From CAZXWN01 sp964644695 [NCBI: uncultured bacterium] (lineage in GTDB: Bacteria > UBP4 > UBA4092): 64,000 nt of DNA. The stretch is taken from NCBI GenBank assembly GCA_964644695.1, contig CAZXWN010000001.1:434001-498000 (forward strand), written 5' to 3'. The position numbers were made by a program, and so were the translations under genes. Positions 36,755-46,249 of the stretch are shown piece after piece. Numbering within the stretch: position 1 is the stretch's first letter; each line of letters begins with the position of its first letter. The notes beneath the pieces are model-generated. The model ran no database searches. It saw only the letters and a program-made list of their open reading frames with translations, and was not told the origin of the DNA.

Positions 36755-39700
36755 ATGATACTTGAAGGCCTTTTACGTAAAATACTACCCTCGAAACAAT
36801 CAAGGGATTTGAAAAAGATATATCCAATTGTGGATCAAATTAACCAGTTTGAACCACAAATCAAGCCGTTATCTGATGAACAGTTAAAATCCAAAACAAA
36901 AGAATTTCGTCAGAGGTTGAGTCAAAACGAAACTTTGGATGACATTCTTCCAGAAGCTTTTGCTGTAGTTCGCGAAGCCTCTATGCGCGTAATTGGATTA
37001 CGTCACTTTGATGTTCAATTAATCGGTGGTATCGTCCAGCACCAGGGTAAAATCAGTGAAATGGCAACGGGTGAAGGAAAAACACTGGTTGCTACTCTTC
37101 CTGTCTATTTAAACGCATTGGAAGGTAAAGGCGTCCATATTATTACGGTGAATGATTATTTAGCACGTCGTGATAGAGATTGGATGGGGCCCATATATGA
37201 ATTTTTAGGTCTTACCGTCGGATGTTTACAGAATGAAATGCGTCCACCCGACCGTAAACTTCAATATGCTTGTGATATTACATTTGGAACAAACAGTGAG
37301 TTTGGATTCGATTATCTCAGAGATAATATGTGTCTTCGTCATGAAGATCAGGTCCAACGTTCCTATAATTTTGCAATCGTTGATGAAGTAGACAGTATTC
37401 TGATTGACGAAGCCCGTACTCCTTTGATTATTTCCGGAGCAGTTGAAGTATCAACACATAAATTTGCAGAATTAAAGAAACCTGTTGAACGACTCTACCA
37501 GGCTCAGGCGCAATTAGTAAACAGATTCGTTTCTGAAGCAGAAGAACTCTGGAAAAAAGAAGATCAACAATATCGGGCCGGGGAATTACTATTAACGGTA
37601 CGTCGTGGCTCACCTAAACATAATCGGTTCATGAAGTTTTCAAAAGAATCCGGTGTAATGAGGATGATTGAGCGGGTAGAATTAGACCGTACTCGTGATA
37701 AAAATATGCATCTATTAGACGAAGAGTTGTTCTTCGTTATTGATGAAAAACAGCATACTACTGATTTAACAGAAAAAGGGAGAGAATTCCTTTCTCCACA
37801 AGACCCCTCTTTCTTTGTTCTTCCAGATTTAGATTATGAGCGTCATAAGATTGATAATGATGCATCTCTGGATGATAACGCACGACGAGCCCATAAACTA
37901 ACACTGGAACAAAATTTCATTGATAAAAGTGAACGCCTTCAGAATATTTCACAATTGCTAAAGGCCTATTCACTTTACGATAAAGATATTGATTATGTAG
38001 TGACTGAAGGTAAGGTTCAGATTGTTGATGAATTTACCGGACGTATTCTCGCGGGACGTCGATTCAGCGATGGACTTCATGAAGCCCTTGAGGCTAAAGA
38101 AGGCGTTACTATTGAACGCGAAACTCAAACATTGGCAACAATTACCATCCAGAACTATTTCCGTATGTATAAAAAACTGGCGGGCATGACCGGTACAGCT
38201 ATAAACAATGCTCAAGAGTTTTGGAATGTTTATAAATTGGATGTTGTTGTCATTCCTACCAACAAACCAATGATTCGTAAAGATCATGAGGATGTCGTAT
38301 ATAAGACTCGTAAAGAGAAATATAATGCCATCATTGATGAGATTCTTGAATATCATAAACGTGGACAACCGATTCTGGTTGGTACCATTTCAGTTGATGT
38401 GTCCGAAACAATCGGTAGATTACTCCGAATGCGCGGCATTCGAGATGCAAATATTCTTAATGCTAAACAGCATGATCGTGAAGCAGAAATAGTAAGCCAT
38501 GCTGGTGAGAAAAATGCAATTACCATTGCAACCAATATGGCGGGTCGTGGTACTGATATTAAACTGGGGGAAGGTGTTTTTGATTTAGGTGGCCTCCACA
38601 TTATCGGCACCGAAAGACATGAAGCTGGCCGTATTGACAGGCAGTTACGCGGCCGAGCAGGTCGACAAGGTGATCCTGGTTCATCTCGCTTCTATCTTTC
38701 ATTAGAAGATGATTTAATGCGATTATTTGGTTCTGACCGAATTATCAATATTATGGATCGTTTAGGCGTTGAAGAAGGTCAAGCCATTACCCATTCAATG
38801 GTAACCAAATCCATTGCTACCGCTCAGCGACGAGTCGAAGATCATAACTATACAATTCGTAAACATTTGCTTGAATATGACGACTTGATGAATAAACAGC
38901 GAGAACTGGTTTATCAATTAAGACAAGAGTTATTACTAGGCAATAATATTAGCCCGTGGATTCTTGAAGTGATGTTGCCTGGCTTTACCAGTGAGAAAAA
39001 CGAATCATCTGAATCCAAAGGCGTTACCCTTAAAGAGTTTATTCTCTCATTGGCAAAGACTGAAATTGAAAATCAGGTATTAGCCTTCTTACCAAATGGA
39101 ATAAATAAAGAAAATGGAGATTTAAAAGGATTAATGGATTGGTATCACACCATTCATCCAATCACTTCCATTGAGTCTTCTACTTTACAAAAAGCTTCAG
39201 CTTCTGCCACCGAAATTATGCAGATTCTTTATGATGATGTTGTAAAAACATATAACAATCGTGATATTGAATTTTCAAATGAATTAATGAGGTTTGTTGA
39301 AAAAGCCGTTGTATTGAGAATTGTCGATACGCAGTGGAAAGAACATCTATTGAACATGGATATGATGCGAGACGGTATCGGGCTAAGAGCATATGGAGCT
39401 TCGATTGAAAATGCAGCACTCTTAGAATATAAAAAAGAGGGGCATCGACTTTTCACAGAAATGCTTGAAAGCATTAAGTTAGAGATACTGAATCTGATTT
39501 TCAAGGTGGTCCCAATAGTTGAGCAACAGCCGCCCAGACAGCCTGATTCAAAAAATGATAATCAGGACAATACTTCCATAAATTCAAATCAATCTACTCA
39601 ACCTAATCCAATAAAACCACCCCCACTAAGCGGCCCAGCAGCAAATCTGTTGAAGGGGCAAATGAAACAAATGATGCCTGATCCTGCAGGTGGCAAAAAA

Positions 39701-39775
39701 GTAGGACGAAATGATCCCTGTCCTTGTGGAAGTGGCAAAAAATACAAGAAATGTTGCGGACAAAGTTTCGAGTAA
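36755..39775 (+). CDS. secA: Preprotein translocase ATPase SecA
   Basis: A 1006-residue SecA that drives protein export through SecYEG. Walker A is in ATGEGKTLVATLPVYLNAL, the DEAD-like Walker B in VDEVDSILIDEARTPLI, then GMTGTA, ITIATNMAGRGTDIKLG and RQLRGRAGRQGDPGSS. It is about 100 residues longer than E. coli SecA. The extra length is in the preprotein-crosslinking region (about residues 240-400), an expansion typical of Bacteroidetes/PVC-like SecA. The C-terminus ends in the zinc SEC-C motif CPCGSGKKYKKCC after a Pro/Gln/Asn-rich linker. AGGA is about 11 nt before the ATG. Confidence 0.97.
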   Translation: MILEGLLRKILPSKQSRDLKKIYPIVDQINQFEPQIKPLSDEQLKSKTKEFRQRLSQNETLDDILPEAFAVVREASMRVIGLRHFDVQLIGGIVQHQGKISEMATGEGKTLVATLPVYLNALEGKGVHIITVNDYLARRDRDWMGPIYEFLGLTVGCLQNEMRPPDRKLQYACDITFGTNSEFGFDYLRDNMCLRHEDQVQRSYNFAIVDEVDSILIDEARTPLIISGAVEVSTHKFAELKKPVERLYQAQAQLVNRFVSEAEELWKKEDQQYRAGELLLTVRRGSPKHNRFMKFSKESGVMRMIERVELDRTRDKNMHLLDEELFFVIDEKQHTTDLTEKGREFLSPQDPSFFVLPDLDYERHKIDNDASLDDNARRAHKLTLEQNFIDKSERLQNISQLLKAYSLYDKDIDYVVTEGKVQIVDEFTGRILAGRRFSDGLHEALEAKEGVTIERETQTLATITIQNYFRMYKKLAGMTGTAINNAQEFWNVYKLDVVVIPTNKPMIRKDHEDVVYKTRKEKYNAIIDEILEYHKRGQPILVGTISVDVSETIGRLLRMRGIRDANILNAKQHDREAEIVSHAGEKNAITIATNMAGRGTDIKLGEGVFDLGGLHIIGTERHEAGRIDRQLRGRAGRQGDPGSSRFYLSLEDDLMRLFGSDRIINIMDRLGVEEGQAITHSMVTKSIATAQRRVEDHNYTIRKHLLEYDDLMNKQRELVYQLRQELLLGNNISPWILEVMLPGFTSEKNESSESKGVTLKEFILSLAKTEIENQVLAFLPNGINKENGDLKGLMDWYHTIHPITSIESSTLQKASASATEIMQILYDDVVKTYNNRDIEFSNELMRFVEKAVVLRIVDTQWKEHLLNMDMMRDGIGLRAYGASIENAALLEYKKEGHRLFTEMLESIKLEILNLIFKVVPIVEQQPPRQPDSKNDNQDNTSINSNQSTQPNPIKPPPLSGPAANLLKGQMKQMMPDPAGGKKVGRNDPCPCGSGKKYKKCCGQSFE

Positions 39776-39779
39776 AATT

Positions 39780-39809
39780 AAGGGAGTGGTGAACAACCAC
39801 TCCTTTTTT
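39780..39809 (+). terminator. Terminator after secA
   Basis: Stem GGAGTGGT (39783-39790) with ACCACTCC (39796-39803), loop GAACA, then TTTTTT. It lies 5 nt after the secA stop and could also serve the convergent glycosyltransferase gene, though the T-run is clear only on the plus strand. Confidence 0.85.
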
Positions 39810-41325
39810 AATATATCCCTAACAATTGAACTTCATCTCTTACAATCTTCATCTTTGGAATAGTTTTATTTCTTAAGTAATAACAGTTTGAATCATAAAG
39901 GCCTTCTCTTGAAATAAGAACAATTCCATCATAAGGCGGAGATGAAAAGAACTGTAAATCTTTCCTCAGAATATTCTTCTTTTGGTAATAAACAATCACA
40001 TCCGGAAAAAATGATAAAGCCTCTATTGGAGCATTTGCTGGATAAAAAGGAAGAACCTTTAATTTGGCATTTTCAGGATAGTTTTTATTAATATAATTGA
40101 TTACTTCTTTGTTCATTACTTCTCCCCAATATGTAGTCTCCATTCCCAAAAAACGAGCACCCTTTAATCCACCAACTAAAGAATTATAATAACTTGTACC
40201 AAAAGGATGAACGCTCATATAACTTATGACTAAAGACATTATTAAAATAATACATATACCTATATTCCACATAGTGGAATATTTAAGCTTTTGAAAGAGG
40301 TGACTAATACCAATTCCAGCCATTATACCGACAAAACCAATCACAGGTAAAAAGTATCTTATCCCATCAATAACCAAAGTCCCTGGGCGAGAAAACAAGG
40401 CTAAAACGAACATAATATTGATGAGCGAAATTATACATAACGGTTCTTTATTTCGTAATCCAGTAAAAAAACCATAAAAGCTTAATATCAGTACTACCAA
40501 GGGTATTGTAACGAACAACATAAATAAAGGGTAATGCCATGGAGTGGAATAATAGGCTGTTCCGAGATACATTACCTTAAGGGGACTTTTAAAGGTGAGA
40601 AATAGCCGAATATAATTAAATGTTCGATCTATAGGTGAATTCCATAGCCAAGGCCAACCAACAAAGAATATTATTACACCTATTGTTAGAACAATTATCA
40701 ACGGCCTCAGAAAAGCTCTACGATAGTAGATTACTCCATAAATTACTAATGGAATCCATATAAAGATTGCTGTTATTTTTGTTAGAAGTGCTAAACCTAA
40801 GAATACCCCTGTCAAAATCTGCCATTTAATAGAATCAATACTTTTTGTAAAGGAAAATACAGTTGCCAACCACAAAACTGACAGGGGCAAATCCAACTCC
40901 ACAAAATGCGATTGTGAAAAGACTCTTGGAGAACTCATTGTCACTAGAGCTCCCACAATAGCTGCTAAATAAGATTTACTATAATCCCAAACAATTCTAT
41001 ATACTTGAATCCCAAGTAGTATTATCCAAAATAATCCAGACAAGCGATAATTCCCAAAAGATCCGAAGATACCCGCAACAATTTTCGCCAAGGGAGGATG
41101 TTGGGCATTATTGCACCAATAAAAATCAATGGATTCTAACCCTTTAATGGGACTGTGTAATATCAAATCAAACCAATTAAGGTATGAATCAGCCGCGGAA
41201 TAATAGAGCGGTTCATCCCAAGTCAATCCATAATCAGATGCGGACCAAATCCAACTTAGTATAAAGACCAAGAAGGTGATTGGTAATACGAGATTCTTAC
41301 GGTTTTGAATCAGGGATTTCCACAT
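39808..41325 (-). CDS. GT-C glycosyltransferase (ArnT/PMT-like), integral membrane
   Basis: A 505-residue protein with about ten to eleven membrane helices. The first periplasmic loop has the GT-C catalytic acid motif (LTWDEPLYYSAADSYLNWF) and the QHPPLAK motif, as in dolichyl-P-mannose protein mannosyltransferases and ArnT-like enzymes. These use polyprenyl-phosphate sugars to modify lipids, glycans or proteins on the outer face of the inner membrane. The C-terminal 100 residues are soluble. It overlaps the UPF0104 gene by 29 nt, so the pair is coupled. A Dpm1-like donor synthase is encoded at 1666-2391, but linkage to this enzyme is inferred. Confidence 0.82.
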   Translation of the reverse strand: MWKSLIQNRKNLVLPITFLVFILSWIWSASDYGLTWDEPLYYSAADSYLNWFDLILHSPIKGLESIDFYWCNNAQHPPLAKIVAGIFGSFGNYRLSGLFWIILLGIQVYRIVWDYSKSYLAAIVGALVTMSSPRVFSQSHFVELDLPLSVLWLATVFSFTKSIDSIKWQILTGVFLGLALLTKITAIFIWIPLVIYGVIYYRRAFLRPLIIVLTIGVIIFFVGWPWLWNSPIDRTFNYIRLFLTFKSPLKVMYLGTAYYSTPWHYPLFMLFVTIPLVVLILSFYGFFTGLRNKEPLCIISLINIMFVLALFSRPGTLVIDGIRYFLPVIGFVGIMAGIGISHLFQKLKYSTMWNIGICIILIMSLVISYMSVHPFGTSYYNSLVGGLKGARFLGMETTYWGEVMNKEVINYINKNYPENAKLKVLPFYPANAPIEALSFFPDVIVYYQKKNILRKDLQFFSSPPYDGIVLISREGLYDSNCYYLRNKTIPKMKIVRDEVQLLGIY

Positions 41326-42319
41326 GGCGTATTTCTGTCAGTTTGATTTTATTTTTCCACAGATAATAAAAACCACAGATTATAACTGGAACCATTTGTG
41401 TAAGATGTAAAACAATTGCAAAACTTTTTGCTATTCCCAAATTGCCCCCTAAAACTCTTAATGAATATTCGCAAGCAACATGATAAGTACCAATATATCC
41501 TGGAGCAGAAGGCACAGAAACTCCAATTGCAGTAATTCCCATAATAAAAATAGGGGCAAATAAAGGCAGATTACTTAAATGAAACGCCAACATTACAAAA
41601 TAAATACTTACAGCTATAGCAAACCAAACTAAAAAAGATTGAATGATAACCAACACTAAATCTTTTGTGCTTTTTAAAACATGAAGTCCATCAGCAAATT
41701 TATCTATCAGGTGGTTAATATTTTGAGTTAATTGAGGGGTATTTCTCGTAAATCTGCCTACTATCTGTTTGATCCAAGTGGTTTTAATATATAAAACAAT
41801 TAAAAACAATAAAATGAATATTGTAAGTGCCATAAGTGATAGTCCAGATTTTTGAATTAATCCGGGTGTGAAATACGAATTACCACCTTCCACATGGAGG
41901 TTTACTGGTAAAAATAAAATAATATAAACAAGCATTGATAATAGACAAATGGCATCAAAGATTCTTTCAACCACCAAAGTTGCAACACCTAAAGTAAAAG
42001 GAACCTTTTCTTGACGGGATAACATAAAACACCGAATTACTTCACCCAATCGCAAGGGTAAAACGCAATTCCCCATAAATCCTATAAATAGAGGGGAAAG
42101 AAGTCTCGGTACGGAAATTTGATGTTTCTCTTTAAGGAATATCTGCCAGCGCCAGGCACGGAGTAGAAAACTTATCCAAAGAAAAAAAACAGCAGGAATT
42201 AAATAATAATAATTAGCACTTAAAAAGGCTTGAGATAATTCCTTATAGTTAAGTTCTTTTAAGAACAGAAATAAAAAGATAAGACTTATAAAAATACCAA
42301 TCCAGAATTTCTTATTCAC
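41297..42319 (-). CDS. UPF0104/LPG synthase-TM-region-like (AglD-type) membrane protein
   Basis: A 340-residue integral membrane protein with about eight helices in the PF03706 family (the flippase-like part of lysyl-phosphatidylglycerol synthases and AglD). Typical features are the early WRWQIFLK, SPLFIGFMGNCVLPLRLGEVIR and VSVPSAPGYIGTYHVACEY. The soluble aminoacyl transferase domain of MprF is missing, so a lipid-flipping or glycosylation-linked role is more likely than lysyl-PG synthesis (inference). The GTG start at 42319 has AAGGA 6-7 nt upstream. It runs into the GT-C gene with a 29-nt overlap. Confidence 0.82.
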   Translation of the reverse strand: MNKKFWIGIFISLIFLFLFLKELNYKELSQAFLSANYYYLIPAVFFLWISFLLRAWRWQIFLKEKHQISVPRLLSPLFIGFMGNCVLPLRLGEVIRCFMLSRQEKVPFTLGVATLVVERIFDAICLLSMLVYIILFLPVNLHVEGGNSYFTPGLIQKSGLSLMALTIFILLFLIVLYIKTTWIKQIVGRFTRNTPQLTQNINHLIDKFADGLHVLKSTKDLVLVIIQSFLVWFAIAVSIYFVMLAFHLSNLPLFAPIFIMGITAIGVSVPSAPGYIGTYHVACEYSLRVLGGNLGIAKSFAIVLHLTQMVPVIICGFYYLWKNKIKLTEIRHVEIPDSKP

Positions 42320-42396
42320 AATATATCCTTTTCATGCAGTCATAAGTAATAATCATAGACGAAAACTGATAATAATGCCGGAGATATTGAATTCTC

Positions 42397-42424
42397 TTGA
42401 CATACCTTGTGTAATCTTGATAAA
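42397..42424 (+). promoter_or_regulatory. Putative promoter of tRNA-Phe
   Basis: A perfect -35 TTGACA (42397-42402), 16 nt, then GATAAA (42419-42424), about 32 nt upstream of the tRNA 5' end. The -10 is weak (4/6). Confidence 0.5.
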
Positions 42425-42455
42425 TTAATAATACGAAAGTTATTAATTAACGCGT

Positions 42456-42531
42456 GCCGAGATAGCTCAGTCGGTAGAGCAGATGACTGAAAATCATCGT
42501 GTCGGCGGTTCAATTCCGTCTCTCGGCACCA
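42456..42531 (+). tRNA. tRNA-Phe (GAA anticodon), CCA encoded
   Basis: A 76-nt cloverleaf. Acceptor GCCGAGA pairs with TCTCGGC, followed by discriminator A and encoded CCA. D stem GCTC/GAGC, anticodon stem GATGA/TCATC with loop CTGAAAA giving anticodon GAA, variable loop GTGTC, T arm GGCGG-TTCAATT-CCGTC. The LuxC-like gene on the opposite strand ends inside it, at the anticodon stem. Confidence 0.97.
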
Positions 42532-43846
42532 TTTTTATTTCTTCTTCAAACGACTCCGGATTCAATTTTCCTTTGTGTTTTTCTTCTATAAAAGGTTTCT
42601 GCATAAGACCCGTTTCGCATATCCTACACACCCCAAGATTATTAAATAAAACCTTGTAATCATTCTCCAAAGCAGTAATATTCGGAACCCCAACAACCTG
42701 ATAATACCCCATAAATGAATTCAATTTTAATTCTAATTCTTCTACGTCTGAATACAAAAAAATAGAGATGTAACGATTCAAGGGAGAAATATGTGGATTC
42801 GCATCGGGATTAACGGTAACAGTCCATAATGATGAGTTATGACTCACCTTCATATACACCGAGTCGTCTTTTATCCGCTTTAAGGTAATTAAATCTCGTT
42901 GATGCATAATAGATAACGACTCATCAAGACTGATATTCCCCCTTGGTAGCAGATTCTGGCATTCATCCAAGCATTCGCTTAATCGGTCAGCAAATACATT
43001 TACTGAAACTTCTGAATTTCTTGGATAAAGGATAAATTGGGGTGACATACATCCATGTTGATCGTATAAAGCGATATCTTGAGCAATAGATGGGCAATAG
43101 GACAATAATTCAGTTATATTTTGAGGGACAACAATACAACTAATCTTGTGACCAAAACCATAAAACAGGGATTGTTTATCAATGCGAGTTTGAAGGGATT
43201 TTATAGATTGATTTGAACCATAAGCCACAATTCTATGAAAAATCCTTAACATCTTATTTTCGAGGTCTAAATCTCCACCCTTCCAATAAGTAATGGAAAT
43301 CATCCCTCTAATTTTGGGGCAAACATCAATGATACTTTTTGCAAACAACCAAAAGAATAATGGTTCCTGAGATGATGATTTTACAAATTGAGGCTGTCCC
43401 GATAATAAACCATAAATGATACCAAATAACGAAGAATGATAAATATTTCCAGCCTGTATATGAAGGGTTGTGTAGTTTTTATCTGTTTTATTATTGGGTA
43501 TGCACTTTAACAATTTTGAGTGTGTAAATTCCCTAAAGGTTATGTTCAATGTTTCAGTAATCATCTCAGAGGAAAAACCTGTAGAGTAGGGAAGCCATTC
43601 TTCCGCCATCCTTCGCCAAGAAAACTTACGATCTAGCCAAGCCTGCCCTAAAAGTACCAGACAATTAATTATTTCTTCAGAAGATGTGGAACAAGAAAAA
43701 TGTTGTGAAGCCATAAATTTCTGAAGTAAATCATCGTCCCAAGAATGTCTGACTATCTTTCTTTCATCAGGATATAAAATCTCATGTTGAAGTGATGAGT
43801 CGCATTCATATCCATAAATAATGGGTTTCACTTCTAAGGATTTCAT
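42494..43846 (-). CDS. LuxC-like long-chain acyl (protein/CoA) reductase
   Basis: A 450-residue LuxC-family reductase that makes an aldehyde from an acyl thioester with NADPH. Family landmarks: LHIQAGNIYHSSLFGIIYGL, KGGD (189-192), the cofactor region IVAYGSNQSI and GFGHKISCIVV, and the catalytic cysteine in YDQHGCMSPQ (C266). Near the end ICETGLMQKPF is also family-like. Its ATG overlaps the LuxE-like stop (ATGA). The C-terminal tail of about 30 residues is not conserved and its last residues (RDGIEPPTR) come from reading the antisense of tRNA-Phe; the stop TGA lies in the tRNA anticodon stem. No luciferase (luxAB) or LuxD gene is near, so this is not bioluminescence. Confidence 0.85.
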   Translation of the reverse strand: MKSLEVKPIIYGYECDSSLQHEILYPDERKIVRHSWDDDLLQKFMASQHFSCSTSSEEIINCLVLLGQAWLDRKFSWRRMAEEWLPYSTGFSSEMITETLNITFREFTHSKLLKCIPNNKTDKNYTTLHIQAGNIYHSSLFGIIYGLLSGQPQFVKSSSQEPLFFWLFAKSIIDVCPKIRGMISITYWKGGDLDLENKMLRIFHRIVAYGSNQSIKSLQTRIDKQSLFYGFGHKISCIVVPQNITELLSYCPSIAQDIALYDQHGCMSPQFILYPRNSEVSVNVFADRLSECLDECQNLLPRGNISLDESLSIMHQRDLITLKRIKDDSVYMKVSHNSSLWTVTVNPDANPHISPLNRYISIFLYSDVEELELKLNSFMGYYQVVGVPNITALENDYKVLFNNLGVCRICETGLMQKPFIEEKHKGKLNPESFEEEIKMVPRDGIEPPTR

Positions 43847-44919
43847 GACAATCGATCATCCGTATCCAGAGAACAACCTCTGGGAACAGACTTCCCCATA
43901 CGCCCAATAACTTCGAATCCATTAGACACCTTATATCCAATATCCTGAGTTTGAATAGCAATCACTGAACCTCTGTTGCTAAGGTCATAGATTCGGATAA
44001 GACCGGGTTGATTCTCCAAAGTGATTGGCGTTTGGTGTTCTGGATCCCAAATAACAATTCGTGCCCAGCAAGGAATGTCTTTATAACTGATATCATGACG
44101 TTTTATGAGTGAATTGTCATAGAATTGGGTACCCAGCTCAGTCATTCCATATTCATTGATGATTCTTTCAGGAGAGATATCAAATAATACCGATATGGAT
44201 TGATAAAGATCAGCTTTCCCCACTTCGCGTGATCTTCCCTTAAAACCGCCAGTCTCCATGATACGACTTTGGGATGGAAGGAAACAGGAAATATTACTTT
44301 CTGTACAGAAATCTATCAAATGAACAAAAGAAAACGCTGTACCGACAACTAGTAGGGGTTCATCCGATATGCAAGCTTTCAGAAAATTCTGAATATCCAA
44401 CTGATTATTATTTAGAAAATATCCACTTCCATCGGTTCCATATTTTCTCATTATTTTATCAATCATAAAAACAAGAGAAGAGTGGGGGGATTCAATGGGG
44501 GAGGGGGTTAAGCTAAGTATTTTAATCCTTTCCAACTCGGGGAAAAGATGCTGCTTAAAATTCCCTTCTAAAGAAGCTTCATAAAGAACAAGAGTATCTA
44601 AATAATGTTTTCCAGATAATTGCTGTGTTGTGCCACTGGTATGAAATACTTTAACAGTATTTTCAGCGGGAAAACAGGATAAGCAGTCCTCTTTGAAAGC
44701 ATCAGTGGGGATGGCCGGGATATCCTGCCATATTGAAATATCAGAAGACCTTCTACCCAATAATTCACAATACTTTTGGTAGTAAAGATTATGAGTATAT
44801 TGATAGTTAAATATGTCTAAAGCTAATTGATTAAAAACATCATCAGACAGACAATGATCATAGCCTTTACTTATTATTTGAAGAATCTCTGCATCCAAAT
44901 CTGCGGAAGTCTTAAGCAT
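43843..44919 (-). CDS. LuxE-like acyl-protein synthetase
   Basis: A protein of about 358 residues in the LuxE/PaaK-type adenylating family. It carries VFHTSGTTQQ (91-100, the ATP-binding loop), VGTAFSFVHL, METGGFKGRSREV and the late NEYGMTELGTQFYD motif. LuxE activates a fatty acid to acyl-AMP and then acylates itself and its LuxC partner, which is the next gene. The ATG at 44919 is preferred over a TTG at 44958: the longer form would add 13 residues of poor character and overlap the aminotransferase by 47 nt rather than 8. The LuxC-like gene overlaps its stop by 4 nt. The acid substrate is unknown. Confidence 0.85.
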   Translation of the reverse strand: MLKTSADLDAEILQIISKGYDHCLSDDVFNQLALDIFNYQYTHNLYYQKYCELLGRRSSDISIWQDIPAIPTDAFKEDCLSCFPAENTVKVFHTSGTTQQLSGKHYLDTLVLYEASLEGNFKQHLFPELERIKILSLTPSPIESPHSSLVFMIDKIMRKYGTDGSGYFLNNNQLDIQNFLKACISDEPLLVVGTAFSFVHLIDFCTESNISCFLPSQSRIMETGGFKGRSREVGKADLYQSISVLFDISPERIINEYGMTELGTQFYDNSLIKRHDISYKDIPCWARIVIWDPEHQTPITLENQPGLIRIYDLSNRGSVIAIQTQDIGYKVSNGFEVIGRMGKSVPRGCSLDTDDRLS

Positions 44920-46249
44920 AATCACATATTTCCTGGAGACATTGCTCCATGATATCAACAGCGATAGAAATTTGTTGAGGAGTAATACTTAAAGGAGGGG
45001 TTATACAGAGAACATTGGAAGATTCTCCCCCTGCCAGTAAAATGAGTCCTTTTTTTAAACACTTCTTAACCATCTGGATAGATTTCTCAGTTGAGGGCAT
45101 ATTGTCCTGTGAAAACTCTACACCAAGCATCAATCCTCTACCGCGAACATCACTGATAATGGAATATTTCGATTTAAGCTTCAACAAGGCGTCATAAAAG
45201 ATCTTCCCCTGTATCCGAGAAGCCTCAATTAAATTTTCTTCCTGTAAGGTCTTTATTGTGCCTAATGCCGCGGCACATCCAATTGGATGTCCAAGAAATG
45301 TGGAAGTATGGACAGCTTCCCCTTGGGATTCGCCCCAGGCAGCCATTATGTCATATCGCCCCACACAGGCAGATATAGGATAACCATTCCCCATCCCTTT
45401 ACCAATACATATCAAATCGGGAATGATATTCTCATGTTCACAAGCAAACCATTTTCCAGTTCTACCAAAACCCGTGTAAACTTCGTCAAAAATTAAAACC
45501 ACGCTATATTGCATACACAGTGATTTAAGACCCTTCAAAAAATCTTGATGAGGTATTCTGCAACCCCCTCGACCTTGAACAGGTTCAATAATTAAAGCAC
45601 CAATGGGAGTATCTGTATTGCGAATCAGATGGTCAATCATTCCTAATGTGTTCGTAACCATACTTGAATCAGACTGTTCTTCAGGAAAGGGAACGTGAAA
45701 AACACCCTGATACAGTTTTTCTTTAAAGGGATTTCTAAAAAACGGCCAGGCTGTAACTGACAATGCTCCCATTGTCAGCCCATGATATCCCTGTTTCATG
45801 GCAATAACTCCCGGTTTGCCAGAATATCTAAAAGCCGTTTTGAGTGCCGATTCAACTGCCTCAGAACCTGAATTGGATAACAAAGAAATATCTAATCCTT
45901 CAGGTAAAATTTGAGACAGCACGTCAAGTAAATCTGCTTTGATTCTGGAAGGATGAACATCTCCCATACCATGAGTTAAACTCTCCATTTGTTTTCTTAC
46001 AGCAGCTGATACCTGAGGGTGGTTATGTCCTGCATTTGCTACCCCAAAACCTCCCGATAAATCCAGATACCAGTTGTCATCAGCATCCCGAATCATACAT
46101 CCATGGGCTTCTTCCCAAGTTACTGGAAAATCGGAATCCACATAAGTAACTTGAGGGCACTCCCATTTTTTTACTCGTTTTAAAATAGCTTCTGATGAGG
46201 GTCCTGGTATTCTGGTAACAATTCTTGGGATTTGAGGAATATCTGTCAT
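44912..46249 (-). CDS. Class III PLP-dependent aminotransferase
   Basis: A 445-residue fold-type I aminotransferase, class III (omega-amino acid/ornithine group). Motifs: DLSGGFGVANAGHNHPQV, the phosphate-binding SNSGSEAVESALK, GYHGLTMGALS, LIFDEVYTGFGRTG with the PLP Asp, and CIGKGMGNGYPISA with the Schiff-base lysine, then STFLGHPIGCAAAL. Class III enzymes move amino groups to or from terminal aldehydes, which fits the LuxE-LuxC genes directly downstream (8-nt and 4-nt overlaps). The ATG overlaps the fmt stop by 4 nt (ATGA). The exact substrate is open; it could also be an unlinked amino acid enzyme. Confidence 0.9.
   Translation of the reverse strand: MTDIPQIPRIVTRIPGPSSEAILKRVKKWECPQVTYVDSDFPVTWEEAHGCMIRDADDNWYLDLSGGFGVANAGHNHPQVSAAVRKQMESLTHGMGDVHPSRIKADLLDVLSQILPEGLDISLLSNSGSEAVESALKTAFRYSGKPGVIAMKQGYHGLTMGALSVTAWPFFRNPFKEKLYQGVFHVPFPEEQSDSSMVTNTLGMIDHLIRNTDTPIGALIIEPVQGRGGCRIPHQDFLKGLKSLCMQYSVVLIFDEVYTGFGRTGKWFACEHENIIPDLICIGKGMGNGYPISACVGRYDIMAAWGESQGEAVHTSTFLGHPIGCAAALGTIKTLQEENLIEASRIQGKIFYDALLKLKSKYSIISDVRGRGLMLGVEFSQDNMPSTEKSIQMVKKCLKKGLILLAGGESSNVLCITPPLSITPQQISIAVDIMEQCLQEICDYA

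Noticed and set aside
42494-43846. LuxC-like gene as a pseudogene because it ends within tRNA antisense
   Set aside because: All conserved LuxC motifs are present in one frame; only the nonconserved tail is affected.
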